From Phyto melanocephala (Eukaryota > Arthropoda > Insecta > Diptera > Rhinophoridae), in NCBI GenBank assembly GCA_941918925.1, contig OW799236.1:100642562-100706561 (forward strand): 64,000 nt of DNA. The letters are read 5' to 3'. The notes under the pieces are model-generated. The model was not told the origin of the DNA. It did no database searches and was given only the letters and a program-made list of their open reading frames with translations. Shown piece after piece: positions 37,871 through 49,426 of this stretch (positions within the stretch are counted from its first letter, which is position 1; every line of letters begins with the position of its first letter). Made by a program: the position numbers and the translations under genes.

Positions 37871-39319
37871 AATTGGACTGTAAATGTATTTTTCAAAAAT
37901 GTTGTGTTGAAATAAGTTTTTCTACTTGATAAGAAGCTTTATGAAAACCATGTAACGAAAATCATATAGTACAAGATTGCAAGAATCTAGACCAGCTTAT
38001 ATCTTTAACATTACTTAAACAAGGATATCTTATACTAAATAGCTTTGATGAGAAATCATAATATAGAATGTAACATACGTAACAATAAGAACAGAATTCC
38101 CAAAATCTTATCTCAACTACGAGTTAAGCTCAAAATTTAAAGTAAATGTTTAAGGTATTTCAATTCTTGATTTATTGATGTTCTGTTTTGAAATTTTTCT
38201 AGCTATATATAATCATTAGTTCTTTTCCAAGTTTTTGGACGTGGCAAGGAAAACTTTTAGTGAGTTTATACCAAAATGTTCGGAGTTACGAATAGTGGAA
38301 TGATATTAGTCTCCAGTGAAAAAAAAAAGAAAAAAAATTAAAGGGCACAAACAAGTGTCGTGTTTTATTTATTAGATTTTAAAAAAGGTGGTCAATCTGC
38401 TTGAGCATCTAACATCTATTAAATCTTTAAAAGAAAGGTTTCCGAAAATGATCTAAGTATTTAAAAATAGTGGTTAGAACGAAATAAGTTATATTTGTCT
38501 GTGATCCTTCATAAGGTCAATTAAATATAAAACAAAAACTTAAAGTTGAACAGTTATTGATTTTTAATAAAAATATAATATTTTCCACCTCACTCTTTGA
38601 TAAGTTTTGTTGAAAATATAGTCTTGACCATTTCTATATTAGTTTTTGATTGACTGTTGAAAGATTTTCGGTTTTTTTTCTACTACAATTTGAAGATTAC
38701 ATATAGTATACACAAGATTATATACCAAATATAAGATTTTTTTTTTTTTTTTTTTCTTTTACCATTTGAAAATTATGTACTGGTGAGTCATTCCATGTGA
38801 AACCGTGCGATTTTTGTTAAAAATTGACCTTGATGTCTCCGATGTCTTTCAAAATTTGGAAACGAAGTCTTTATTAAAATTTTTTTTTTAAAGTTATTTG
38901 CATTTGAAAATCGTCAAGATCGTGAAAAATCTTCCGACATGACAACATTTAAACTAATGTTTTTATAAAACTAGTAAATGGATTTTGAAGTTCAATACCT
39001 TATTTTAAAGGTATTTGAACCTTCTATTAAAAAAAAGTATTATTTTTTATAAATTAATTTTTTTTTATTATTAAAATTAGGGTTTTTTATCTTATTTCTG
39101 TTTTCCACAATCTTTGAACAAGTCGAAAAATCTGAAAAAAATATTTTCTTAAAGGTTAATATATTTTTAACATTCCCTAAAATTTTTAGAGTGGAGGTCG
39201 AATGGATTCTATTTTTTTAAAATTTTTTTCCGACCAGTGTAAAAAAATTATAAGAGAGATATCTGTAAATTGTCTATTATTTCAAAATATTTATATATTA
39301 TATATATATGTAGATTATA

Positions 39320-39845
39320 AAGGGTCCGCCATCTAACGTTTTTGTTTCAACTAGAGCTTATTTCGTGAATGGTTACACTTAGCTCATGTCTGATTTGACA
39401 GATAATTAGTTTTATCCTTCCGCTGAACGAATATGTTGGTGTATACGCTTCACTAGGTGGGCCTGCGATCGACTTACAGAAGATGCCGATTTTGCCAAAA
39501 AAACTCATTTTGATCTTGACGGGTATTAAAATAAGCAAAATCGCCGCATTTGGGGCACAGAAAACCCGCACGCATACATTGAAAAGCCGAAACGAGTCAC
39601 TGTTTGGTTAGGATTTCGGTCTAGATTCACAATTGGGCCCTTTTTCTTCGAAAAGCAAGGAGTGGCCATTACAGTCAATGGCGAGCTTTATCGGGCCTTG
39701 TTGAACGAATTTTTTTCACAAAAATTTAAGAGGAGGATATTGGCAACATTTAGTTTCAACAGGACGGCGCTACGTGCCACACCGCCGAAGCTACACTCGA
39801 TGTTTTGCTCCCTGTTTCAAAAAAAAAGTTATTTGGCGGAACCTT
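39320..39845 (+). mobile_element. Tc1/mariner deletion derivative, 526 bp
   Basis: The left end AAGGGTCCGCCATCTAACGT and the complement of the right end (AAGGTTCCGCCAAATAACTT) form inverted repeats, flanked by TA (39318-39319 and 39846-39847). The plus strand holds transposase pieces: THFDLDGYxNKQNRRIWGTE, NPHAYIEKPKRVTVWLGF and VAITVNGELYRALLNEFF, with an HTAEATLDVL-like word just before the right end. The N-terminus, the segment with the first catalytic aspartate and the whole third-aspartate region are deleted. Confidence 0.8.
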
Positions 39846-40072
39846 TATCTAATACTGGGATTCCCTCATATATATCTAAAGGATTTTTGAGAAAATTATA
39901 TAACGCAACACACGAACAGACAGAGAGACAGATAAGCAGGCTGACAGACAGACAGACATACAGACAATAATTAGTACTTTATAGACCACATACCGAACAT
40001 TGTGTAATGATAAACGAACTTATAGAACAATCCCCGATTAAATGTAGATCAAAGCAATATCTTACTATTTGC

Positions 40073-40768
40073 TAGTGATGGGAAAATAGAAAAATGTATC
40101 GATGTTTTTCAACAGTATCGATATATATTTTTTTAAAAATTCAACAATGATGTTAAAATATTCCAAGTTTAAAAATTAAATACACATAATACATACATAT
40201 GTAGAAACTTATTATATCAAACCGGATATGGTCATCAAAATTACTCTTTGCTTTATGTGATCCCCTGTCAATCCGTTTCTTTTAGCAGACCTGAAACAGG
40301 GAGGAACTTGTTGCCTCTTATTATGTTCTGGGCGAATAATATCGATTATATTTAATATAGAATTTGAGGCAGTAAAAGAAGTAAAAAGAATACGCTTTAA
40401 CCTTGTGTCCAATATGGTGGCTATTGAAAGAAAAATATTTTTTTGTACTCTTTCTTCAACCTTTTTCAGAAAAGCATCTTTTACAAGAAGCCCTAAAGTG
40501 AACGAAGGAGATGAGTGATGTGTCATTTGACGGACTTAATTTAAAATAGGAATGGCTTAGCTAGACGTCATAAAAAAATTCTAAAATTAATAGAGCTCTA
40601 AAAATATCAAAAAAGATACTGAAAACGATACTTGTAAATAAGAATCAAGTTAAAGATATAGCGGTTTTTGAAATATATATATATATCGATATATATATCG
40701 ATATTTTTTTTTACCAAGCATCGATACTTTTATATATTGATATTTTTTGTCCATTTCTACATCCTACA
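40073..40768 (-). mobile_element. hAT-type transposon relic
   Basis: The minus strand 40212-40526 contains VEERVQKNIFLSIATILDTR with LKRILFTSFTASNSILNIID. This matches the hAT transposase stretch 'ATLLDPRFK', which lies before the dimerisation region. The flanks look like imperfect inverted ends: TAGTGATGGGAAAATAG on the left, TAGGATGTAGAAATGGA on the complement of the right, both followed by TATCGAT-rich subterminal sequence. The target duplication is not clear and the rest of the transposase is missing. The right subterminal region holds an (AT)n/ATCGAT run (40.67-40.71 kb). Confidence 0.6.
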
Positions 40769-42604
40769 GATGAAAAGAAAGTATAATAATTAAAAGTAGA
40801 AATGCTAAGTTAAAACTTTGATCACTTGGTTGGTAAATCCTACCTGCTTAAAGGTCGGAAGGTAATTTCAAACTTAAACAACATTTCATGTTACCTAAGT
40901 TGACCGAATAACTAGTCCTATACTATAAACTGTAGAGGATATCATATGAACTCACTTGACCAAACCCAATTTCCTTCCTATTTTCGTTTTGCAAAACAAT
41001 TTTTTGATAATATTAACTTACACACACAAAAAAAGGCATCTCTTCATAATTTCCTTATTCTGATGTTTTGTTACGTCGTTTTTTTTCATATTCTTTCTTT
41101 GCTATTTGGGTTTCGTATTTATATTTTATTTCTTTTTTTTTGGTTTCTGTACACTGCATACACACACACACACATACGTGCAATATATTTTTTTATGATT
41201 ACTTTTCCAAATAAATGTTGGTCATAAATCGTATTTGTAAATCTTGATAAATGTAGTAGAAATGTTTTAGTTGTTTTTTTTTGTTGTTTTTATATTTTAT
41301 GAAGCAAAAATATATATTCTATTTAATATATAAACTAAAGGTATTTCGTATGTACATATATTTGTAAAGGAATGTGTTGTCTTATTGAAAGTTTTTTTTA
41401 TATAAAATTTTTTCTTTTATAAAAAAAAAAATTATAAAAAGAGAAAAGGTTTCCATACTTAAGAAAAGGAAAGGTGTTACGGTGGTAATTTTTCATCTCA
41501 AAAAGGAAATAATAAATGTAGCTGTGCTTAAGTCTATGTTTATGTGTGTGCATTCTAGTTATTTTTTGACATTTTTGGCTCATTTTTGTTTTTATGTGTG
41601 TTATACACACATACACACACAATGTATAAAAAGAATCTTATTTATTATGTGCTGGCATTAAGTAAGAGTGTTTGTGTTTTTGAAAACTATTTGAGAAAAG
41701 TATTTATAATAAAGAAATTGGTTTTAATAAAATACTACTACGTCTGTAAATCAAGGGTTGTTGTGCAAAACACTTTATTTTCTTTGAAATAGCTTCCTGC
41801 ACATGATGTTTAAAATAAAGTAATATTATGTCAGGTATGAATTTTAAAAATGGTGTATATATTTTCTCTTATGCCAAGTGAAAATTTATGTTTTTTGAAA
41901 TGGCTCGAAGAAAATGCAGGTAAATGAAATTTTTAGGAGATTTTAAGTTTCTAGAAAGTTAATTCGCAATTTGTGTTATTATTGAATTATTAAAAAATAT
42001 ATGAAAAGTTTTTTTTACTGCCTGAAAATTTTAATGAGAAACATGGAAAATCTTGGTATAGAGGGTATCTCAGTAATAATGCACTTTTTGTGTTAAAATA
42101 AAATCACGAATATTTTGGGTAGTTGTGCTATTTATAAATTGAATTGTAAAGAAGACATGCTCCGATTAAGTATGGATATAGCATTCGTCAAATAGGATCT
42201 TAGTTTCTAATGGCAGGCCATCAATTTTTTCATGTAATTTTCCATGTCTATACAACAGAGATATGGCTATACGATATATATGGAGAATATGTTGAATCTA
42301 GGGTTTTGACTAAGAAACTGTTTCTGATTTAGTCACATAAGTCTGAGATTTCACAAAATTCAAAAAAAAAAAACTCGCACGTCTTAAAATCGGATTATCT
42401 TTGTGGTTAGGTGACATCAGAATGTCGAGAGATAATTTGTGCTGGGATCGTTGCTGCACGGTGTAGCAAATGGCACAGAAATAACTGTCGGCAAAATCTA
42501 TGCTGTCTTGTTAAGATCACATGAGGTTCTTTAACATGTCATGTTAATGTACTAAGTGTCTTTCACAGTTATTTGAATTTCGGCCAAATCATGCCGCCTT
42601 ACTT

Positions 42605-43902
42605 ATTTAATCGGGGGTGTGCTTTAATACCATGTGAGATAAGGCCATGATGGCTTTAATGCTCAATTGAATGGAAGATAGAGCCATAATGGCCTTATTG
42701 CCCAATCATTGAGAGGTAAGGCCATATTTTAAATTTTGCGAAATGAGAGATAAAGCCATATTTTTTTTCGTAAATGAGAGATAAAGCCATATTTTTTCAG
42801 AATTTTGTTATAATTATTTTTATAATTAATTAATTTTTATTCATGTGACGCACGCAGGAAAACTTTATTCAGCGAAGCCACCTGCCGCGTCCAACTGGAG
42901 GAGAAAACCCGTAAGCACGGCCGCAGGCCGCCGCGCGGAAAAACTTTAGTATGCGAGGCCAGATTTCAATACTTAACTTTACTGTTTCCAAGAAAAGACA
43001 TTTTTTTATTCTTGTGACGCACGCAGGAAAACTTTATTCAGCGAAGCCACCTGCCGCGTCTAACTGAAGGAGAAAACCCGTAAGCACGGCCGCAGGCCGC
43101 CACGCGGAAAAACTTTAGTATGCGAAGCCAGATTCCAATAATAATAACATTCTGTAAAAAAATGTCTTCTCGGAGACACTAAAGTTAAGTATTGTAATCT
43201 GGCCTCGTATACTAAAGTTTTTCCGCGTGGCGGCCTTCGGCCGTGCTTACGGGTTTTCTTCTTCAGTTGAACGCGGCAGGTGGCTTCGCTGAATAAAGTT
43301 TTCCTGCGTGCGTCACAAGAATAAAAAAATGTCTTTTCCCGGAAACACTAAAGTAAAGTGTTGGAATCTGGCTTCTCATACTAAAGTTTTTCTACGTTGC
43401 GGCCTGCGGCCGTGCTTACGGGTTTTCTCCTCCAGTTAGACGCGGCAGGTGGCTTCGCTGAATAAAGTTTTCCTGCATTCGTCACAAGAATAAAAAAATG
43501 TCTTTCCCGGAAAAAGTAAAGTTAAGTATTGAAATCTGGCCTCGCATACTAAAGTTTTTCCGCGTGGCGGCCTGCGGCCGTGCTTACGGGTTTTCTCCTC
43601 CAGTTGGACGCGGCAGGTGGCTTCGCTGAATAAAGATTTCTTGCGTGCGTCACAAGAATAAAAATTAATTAATGATAAAAATAAGAAAAGTATTATTCAA
43701 TGTAAAATGCAAAAGTTCTTCAAAACTGAAATGAGAGATAAAGCCATTTTCTAATATTGCTAATGTGAGATAAGGCCACGATGGCTTTACCTCTCATTCA
43801 AATTAAAAAAAAAATAAAAAAGGTTTTATCTCTCTATTGAATGAGAGATAAAGCCATCATGGCCTTATCTCACATGGTATTAAAGCACCCCCCCATTTAA
43901 TC
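42605..43902. mobile_element. G+C-rich foldback element with 8 bp target duplication
   Basis: ATTTAATC stands on both sides (42605-42612 and 43895-43902) of a 1282 bp element. The inverted arms (about 230-240 bp) begin GGGGGTGTGCTTTAATACCA on the left and, on the complement of the right, GGGGGGGTGCTTTAATACCA. Both continue TGTGAGATAAGGCCATGATG. The arms carry repeated AATGAGAGATAAAGCCAT words. Inside are five ~169 bp G+C-rich units, two in direct and three in inverted orientation. No transposase is seen. The 8 bp duplication fits hAT or P-type elements; the architecture resembles Foldback/Galileo elements of Drosophila. Confidence 0.85.
42844..43654. repeat. Five ~169 bp G+C-rich units (2 direct, 3 inverted)
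   Basis: Direct units start TGTGACGCACGCAGGAAAAC at 42844 and 43013 (period 169). The inverted units end GCGTGCGTCACA (or GCATTCGTCACA) at 43317, 43486 and 43654 (periods 169 and 168). Each unit contains CCGCAGGCCG-type hairpins, GGAGAAAACCCGTAAGCACG and an AAACTTTAGTATGCGAGGCC block. The units are visibly far richer in G+C than the host DNA. A short AT spacer near 43.14-43.16 kb separates the orientations. Short open stretches exist in the units but none crosses a unit, so coding is unlikely. Confidence 0.85.
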
Positions 43903-44029
43903 ATGGATTGCATTAGGATTTTTGAATTCGAAAATTTTGTGTATTCACGAAACCATCCAGAGGTAAATGCAGTTACTCGAAGTAGATGACTTTTTTTTTT
44001 AAATTGGCATTGTCTTTTGACCATTATCC

Positions 44030-45080
44030 ATTGAACGAATTACCGGCGCTTTTAATGGTCTAACGGTTTGACTTCCTGAGTGTCCCCCAAGATAGCCATT
44101 TGGGTCCTATTTTATTTTCGCTGTTAATAAATAATTGCCAATTGCAATAAAATTTTGCAGTGTTTTAATGCATGCTGATGACGTAAAGATTTTTTTAGTT
44201 ATAAGAATATTCAGAATGGAATTCAGTTGCAACAAGATTTGAATAAATTTTACGAATGGTGCAATATTAGTTAAGTGACTCTTAACCTAAAAAAATTTAA
44301 ACATACGAGATTCTCAAGAAATTGGAATGCTGGTTGTCTCTTTGTTATGGTTGGTTATCAACTTGAGCTGGGTTTGAAGTTTATGGATCTAGAAGTTCCT
44401 TTTGACCCTCAATTAAATTTAAGAAACCATATTGTTATGATGGTAAATAAATCTCGTAATGTTCTCGCTTTTATAAAACTTCGGGCTAAAGAGTTTACAG
44501 AACCACAAATAACTGTACGGTTGTACTCCTATTAAGTAAGACATGTTCTTGAATTATGATCTACTTATTATTTGGGATCCTCATACCAATTTTCAGAAGG
44601 ATGGAATTGAATCTGTTCAGAAACAGTTCCTTCTATTTGGTTTAGGTCAAACAACATGGGATCCTTATAGAAACATTCTACCGTACACAAGTAGACTTGC
44701 TACAATTAAGTTGCCAAAGTTAGAAACTTAATGCTTAATGTAACTTTTATGGTGAATTTATTAAATAATTCTGTTAATTCTGATTTTTTCTGAGAAATAT
44801 AAAATTCATTGTTCCACTCAGAGCTACTTGGAATTTTACTTCACTTTATCTTAAATGTCTTCAAACTTACTACGCTGATGCTGACCCACTAAGGAAAATA
44901 TCGGAAAACTATTATGATCTTTATAATTTCATTAATTTTTCTGTAAATGCTTATATAATTAAACATAATATTATTCTGTTGTTAAATGTGTGTAATTAGT
45001 TAAGTTTATTTTTGCATGTATTATTGCTGGTTTGTGAGGATTTATAATCTATAGACTTTTATTAAATAAATAAATATATA
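44030..45080 (+). mobile_element. CR1/Jockey-like non-LTR retroelement, 3' half
   Basis: The reverse transcriptase region reads LTSxVPQDSHLGPILFSLLI and then VLMHADDVKIF, where the usual YADD catalytic box is HADD. Downstream frames carry VPFDPQLNLRNHI and SRNVLAFIKLRAKEFT (the RT thumb/connection part of the CR1/Jockey class), separated by frameshifts. The end is a TTAAATAAATAAATATATAA run, a typical short A-rich tail. It is 5'-truncated before the RT palm and inactive. Confidence 0.75.
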
Positions 45081-46235
45081 AAAAGTAAGCTGAATTTTGT
45101 AGGCTTGAAAGTGTAGGTTTTTTTATAAAAATTTTCTATGTGATACTTCGTAGAGTTTGAATTTTTTGGGAGCGTTGCCGGTTTTATGTTCTTGTTGGTA
45201 TCGCTATCGTCTTACTGTTTATATTCGATCGATTATATTAAAATTTTTTTACCACTCTTCAATAACTTGAAGTATAAGGTGCACTTTGTCAATAGAAAAT
45301 TATTTGAAGCTTGCGAAAATTTTACCTATTACTTTCCAAATTATATTTTAACATATATAACGCGTTGATCTTTTGCATAGAGCTCCATTTTTAATATTCG
45401 AAATAAACCTATGCGACAGTTGCAAAATTTCGGAGATATCATTTGTACAAATAATTTCCACTAAATTTAAAAAGTGTCAAAGACATAGTGAATTTACGAG
45501 GTCTTCTCTCCTAAGTACCTTAATTTTTCTTTAATTTAAAAATGTTTAATAAAATTATTTTAAACTAAACAATACTTGTTATTATTTTTGCTTTTTACTG
45601 TAACATTATGGCAATGGTTCACTTGGAGCTCCTTGTGTATACATAAATAAAATGCTATTTTGGTATATGTTGTCATTCAGATCTTGAAAAATATCGTGTT
45701 ATTGTAAAATTTTAATATAATTTTCAAATTTGGTGGAAATTCTGAAAAAATTGTAAAACCTTTTACATTTATCGGTAGATAACTTAAAACTTTTTTTATT
45801 TCTAACTTATTACAATGAACTCCTTTTAACATGTAATATATAGGGGATTTTTTTTAGCTTACTACAGATCAAAAACCATACATTAGCGGAATTCGCTTTT
45901 GGTAGCATTTTTGCAATTAGTGAAAATATGCACTAATTTCTTTGCTACCAAACGTGAGTGCATTTTTCATGTGTGTTGCAAACTAATGACAACAGCTAAT
46001 TTTTTAGGTATTTGAGAAACAACAGCAAAAGATAAATTGTTTGCTAAAGTTGCACGGTCTGCACGACTTGCAAGGGTAGTTTGCATCAAAGAGCGAGTTC
46101 TGCTATTACACTTTTATGCGATTTCTGCTAAACCCGCACAAAAAATTAATACGATTTAATCTCAGAATCGCTCCACTGTACCTCCTTACATATCTAATTT
46201 TGAAATTATTAATTTTTATTTACAACTTTACTTAC

Positions 46236-46518
46236 CTAAATTAACATAAATAATATCATCTGGTGTTACGCTAAAACGAGGCGGTGCATGTACATCTAAA
46301 TGGAACCATGTACCGTTCTTATGCTGCTTGGGATCACGATTTAAAAATACAACTTTACACTCATACCATCCTTGATCCGACTCCTTGATGTTGGTCAGAT
46401 TAAGTGAGGCCGAACCGAATGGTGAGTCCGGTGACACACGCGACACACGTCCCTTATAACCGTCTTCGATGTGTTCGGGATAACTTTCATACCAAATGTA
46501 TATCGGCAGATCCGAGCC
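46236..46518 (-). CDS. tutl: turtle (tutl) exon: Ig domain 1, C-terminal part
   Basis: This internal exon encodes part of Turtle, an Ig-superfamily membrane protein that acts in axon guidance, dendrite self-avoidance and motor behaviour in Drosophila. Read on the minus strand it opens with GSDLPIYIWYESYPEHIEDG and ends with IIYVNLG. It contains the second half of a V-type Ig fold, with the SDQGWYECKV motif that holds the distal disulfide cysteine. A short APPRF linker then begins the second Ig domain. Two N-glycosylation sequons (NLT, NGT) are visible. The acceptor reads aaacag before GGC; its pyrimidine tract is weak. The donor is a consensus gtaagt. The exon is 283 bp and ends in phase 1, matching the start of the exon at 31673. 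A methionine just upstream (in MKQGSD) lies in the intron and is not the start codon. I recognise the family by close identity to Drosophila Turtle as I recall it. Confidence 0.93.
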
Positions 46519-47735
46519 CTGTTTCATGGTATTTTTTTTTTGTTTTCAAGTAAAAAGTAACAAAAATTACAAAAACATTAATTCGATTTCATAGTAATTA
46601 TATAATGTTAAAAAATGTATTGTTTGTTTTGTAATATTTATTAAATAATATTTAAATTAATATTTAAATTAATATTACTGTATAGTTTTTATTGTTGTTA
46701 TTATATTTATACAGTTCTGTTAAAAGCAAAAACAAAAAATTATGCCATGTTTTATATGTTAAAGGAAAAAAATTAAAATTAATACCAGATTGAAACCAAA
46801 GGTAAGTAAATAAATAATAAATTTAAATTAATATTTTAAAATTTAATGTAAAATATTTTCTATTGTTTGTATATTGGATGCAATCAAATTTTTATGCCAA
46901 CTATTTACGTTGAATTATTTTTTATTTGTATTTTTTTTGCTGGTAAATGCAGTTTTATATTAGTTTTTATTTTAATTATTGAAGAAAAAATATATGAAAA
47001 AATCACAATAACAAGCAAAAAGTTAAATATGCATAAACAAATAAACAAAATTAAACAACAAAAACAAATTTTTTCTTTTTTGTTTTGGTTGTAAAATTTT
47101 AATTATTTTTTTATTATTTAAAATCATTAAATATGATGCCTTTGAAATGAAAAAGAGGAGAAAACTATTTTATGCTGCAAATATATATTATTGGTTTAAT
47201 AAAATATTTACAAGTTTTTGTTGGGAAAATTTTTATTTTTAAAAATTAAAAAATAATTACACATTTTCATTGCTTAATTAAATTATTGAATAAAGCATGC
47301 ATGTACTTGTATACAGTGTAGTTTTTGTCATACATAAACAAAACTATTAAATAAATAATTGAAATGTTTGCAATTTTTTTCCTTTTCATGTACAGGGAAT
47401 TTAATTAGTTTATACCTGTTTTGCTTAAGTTTTTTATTTTATGTGAAAAAAATAGACAATAAAGGCAGATTTATGTAAATTATACATGTGTGTTAAATAT
47501 TAAAATAATTTTTTTAAAAAGAAAAAACCTAACTTGCGAAAATCTTTGATGTATTTTAATATTATAATTGAAGTACTTGTTTCTTATACTAGGAATTAAA
47601 TACCATCCCTATGGACAAACCGCAGATTGTTTAGTGAGACGGGTTGCTTTTTTTTGTAAACTATAAAAATATAGCCAAGAATTTATATAAACCTTAACCA
47701 CTAGTAGATACTGGCTCAATGTAGAGTAATTTTAT

Positions 47736-49426
47736 TTAACCCTTATGTGAGTGACAAAAAAAACACCTTCTCTAGAGTGACAGGGGTACCCGGGTACCCA
47801 CATACAAATTGTATGAAAATTCCATATTTTTTCCATAATGCTGTACGTAAAATTGACATAAAATGATTTTTTTTTCTAAGGATTCCTCTTATAATAAAGC
47901 ATTCATTTTGGTTTTTCCGTTTTTTTTTTAGTTTTTCGTACAAAAGTGTACTTAACCACTAGCACTAATATATAAAACAAAAATATTTTAGCAGGAATCC
48001 ATATTTGAAAGTTACCATTTTATGAATTTTAAATTATTACTCGCTATATTGTCATCACAGTTTTTGAACAAAACTTAATATTTGTGATTCTCCTTTTTAT
48101 GAGCCTTAGCAAATTCAACAACACATAGCGTTTTATAAACAGTAGCATATTGAACAATACATTGACATCATAATTTCATTCTTAATTGTTTTTTGGCCGG
48201 GAATAATTGAATTAATTTTTATAAAATGACAGACAGAGTCCGTCCTAGGAGATTAAATTTATCGGAAATTCAAAATATATTAAGTGAATGTGAAAGTGAT
48301 TTATCGTTTCTGATGACGAACATATTCCGTTACTTGGCGATATGAGATCGGAAGCATCAGATGCTGAGTTAGTGCCATGTGTAGAAGATGATGAAGACTC
48401 ATACGATTCAAAGGACAGCGAAAAGAAGTAGAATCGAATAGTGAACTTTGTGGTAAAGATGGAACTCGTTGGTGTCTTGACCCATTTACAGAATTTCAAT
48501 AAAAAAACCGGAATATTTTACGGCAACGCTGTTGCGCAGTACCTGGTTTGCACATTTTTACACCAAAGGATATACATATTCAAACATTTTTTGTCCAGCG
48601 AAATGTGCGATATAATTTTACGTGAAACCAATCGAAAGGGAATACGATAAACTGAAGAATACAATATAAATTTGCACAACAGATATCCGAATTCGAATAA
48701 AAAGCCACAAAATAAAATTTTCACACCATTTTTTGAAAGTGAGCTGGACGCATTTTTTGGTTTATTGATTGTTTGTTGCGTTCACAAATATAATAAGGAG
48801 CATTTGACTGAGTTGTGGAAAAATAATCACTTACCCCTTATTCGGGCTGCAATGTCATATGATAGGTTTAAAGTGCTTTTACGTTTCATACGATTTGATA
48901 ACGAAGTTACTCGTGAGTCACGTGTCGAAAATGACAAAGCTTATGCAATCCGAGATATTTGGAATATGTTGAATTCCAATTTACGTAAATATTATAAGCG
49001 TGGCGAATGTATTACTGTAGATAAGCAATTGTATGGGTATCGAGGACGTACAACTTTATAACCTATTAACTATTAGCGCAGAAATTATTTTTTTATTTTC
49101 TAAAATAAATTTGCTAATTTTTCGAAGAAATAAGCTTTAGAAATTGTTATTTAAAAAAATAATAATAATTCTTCCATGCAATTTTATATATATAACTTTG
49201 GGTACCTGGGTACCCCAGTCACTCTCTTAAAGGTGTAAAAAAAATTTGTATATACCTCGCCCATCCAAAGGGATATACTGGACCTATATCAATAAAAATA
49301 TAAAAACAATTAAAAGTTAAGAGTTCTCAAAAAGTTTGAGCTATGTAAATCATCTGCCACCATAAAATATTTTTATTTGAAAATGAAATGGGTACCCGGG
49401 TACCCTGTCACTCACATAAGGGTTAA
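47736..49426 (+). mobile_element. piggyBac-type element with TTAA ends and 16 bp palindromes
   Basis: TTAA flanks the element (47736-47739 and 49423-49426). The inverted ends are CCCTTATGTGAGTGACA on the left and the same on the complement of the right. Perfect 16 bp palindromes GGGTACCCGGGTACCC lie at 47784-47799 and 49390-49405; a one-mismatch copy is at 49200-49215. At 1.69 kb it is shorter than intact piggyBac elements. The transposase gene is truncated and broken. Confidence 0.92.
48226..49061 (+). pseudogene. piggyBac transposase pseudogene, N-terminal half
   Basis: It starts MTDRVRPRRLNLSEIQNILS at 48226 with an acidic region (VEDDEDSYDSKDSEKK) recoverable only across frameshifts. The longest intact block (48672-49061) reads PFFESELDAFFGLLIVCCVH, MSYDRFKVLLRFIRFDN and ECITVDKQLYGYRGRTTL then a stop. 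The aspartate in ITVDKQLYG matches the first catalytic residue of the superfamily. The protein ends there: the second and third catalytic aspartates and the cysteine-rich C-terminus are missing. Confidence 0.88.

Larger units (their letters stand above)
31674..46235 (-). other. turtle intron, 14.56 kb, packed with mobile elements
   Basis: This intron lies between the two recognised tutl exons. It has a gtaagt donor at its high end and a tttttgcag acceptor at its low end, with phase 1 on both sides. It holds a piggyBac-type relic, two Tc1/mariner relics, a hAT relic, a foldback element, a CR1/Jockey-like 3' half, a tRNA-like SINE candidate and a short tandem array, each listed separately. The remaining stretches (31.7-32.4, 33.1-34.9, 36.3-39.3, 40.8-42.6 and 45.1-46.2 kb) are AT-rich with homopolymer runs. 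I see no additional exon there. A CACCTGTACTCGGGTATA-like scrap near 33.33 kb resembles one at 61.08 kb and may be a very old repeat. Confidence 0.85.

Noticed and set aside
42844..43654. CRISPR-like array
   Set aside because: The repeats are 169 bp, contiguous and in opposed orientation, in a eukaryotic context; they form a foldback, not repeat-spacer units.
46519..46527. Methionine before the upstream tutl exon as a start codon
   Set aside because: The first residues lie in the intron before the aaacag acceptor; the Drosophila protein continues upstream of GSDLPIY.
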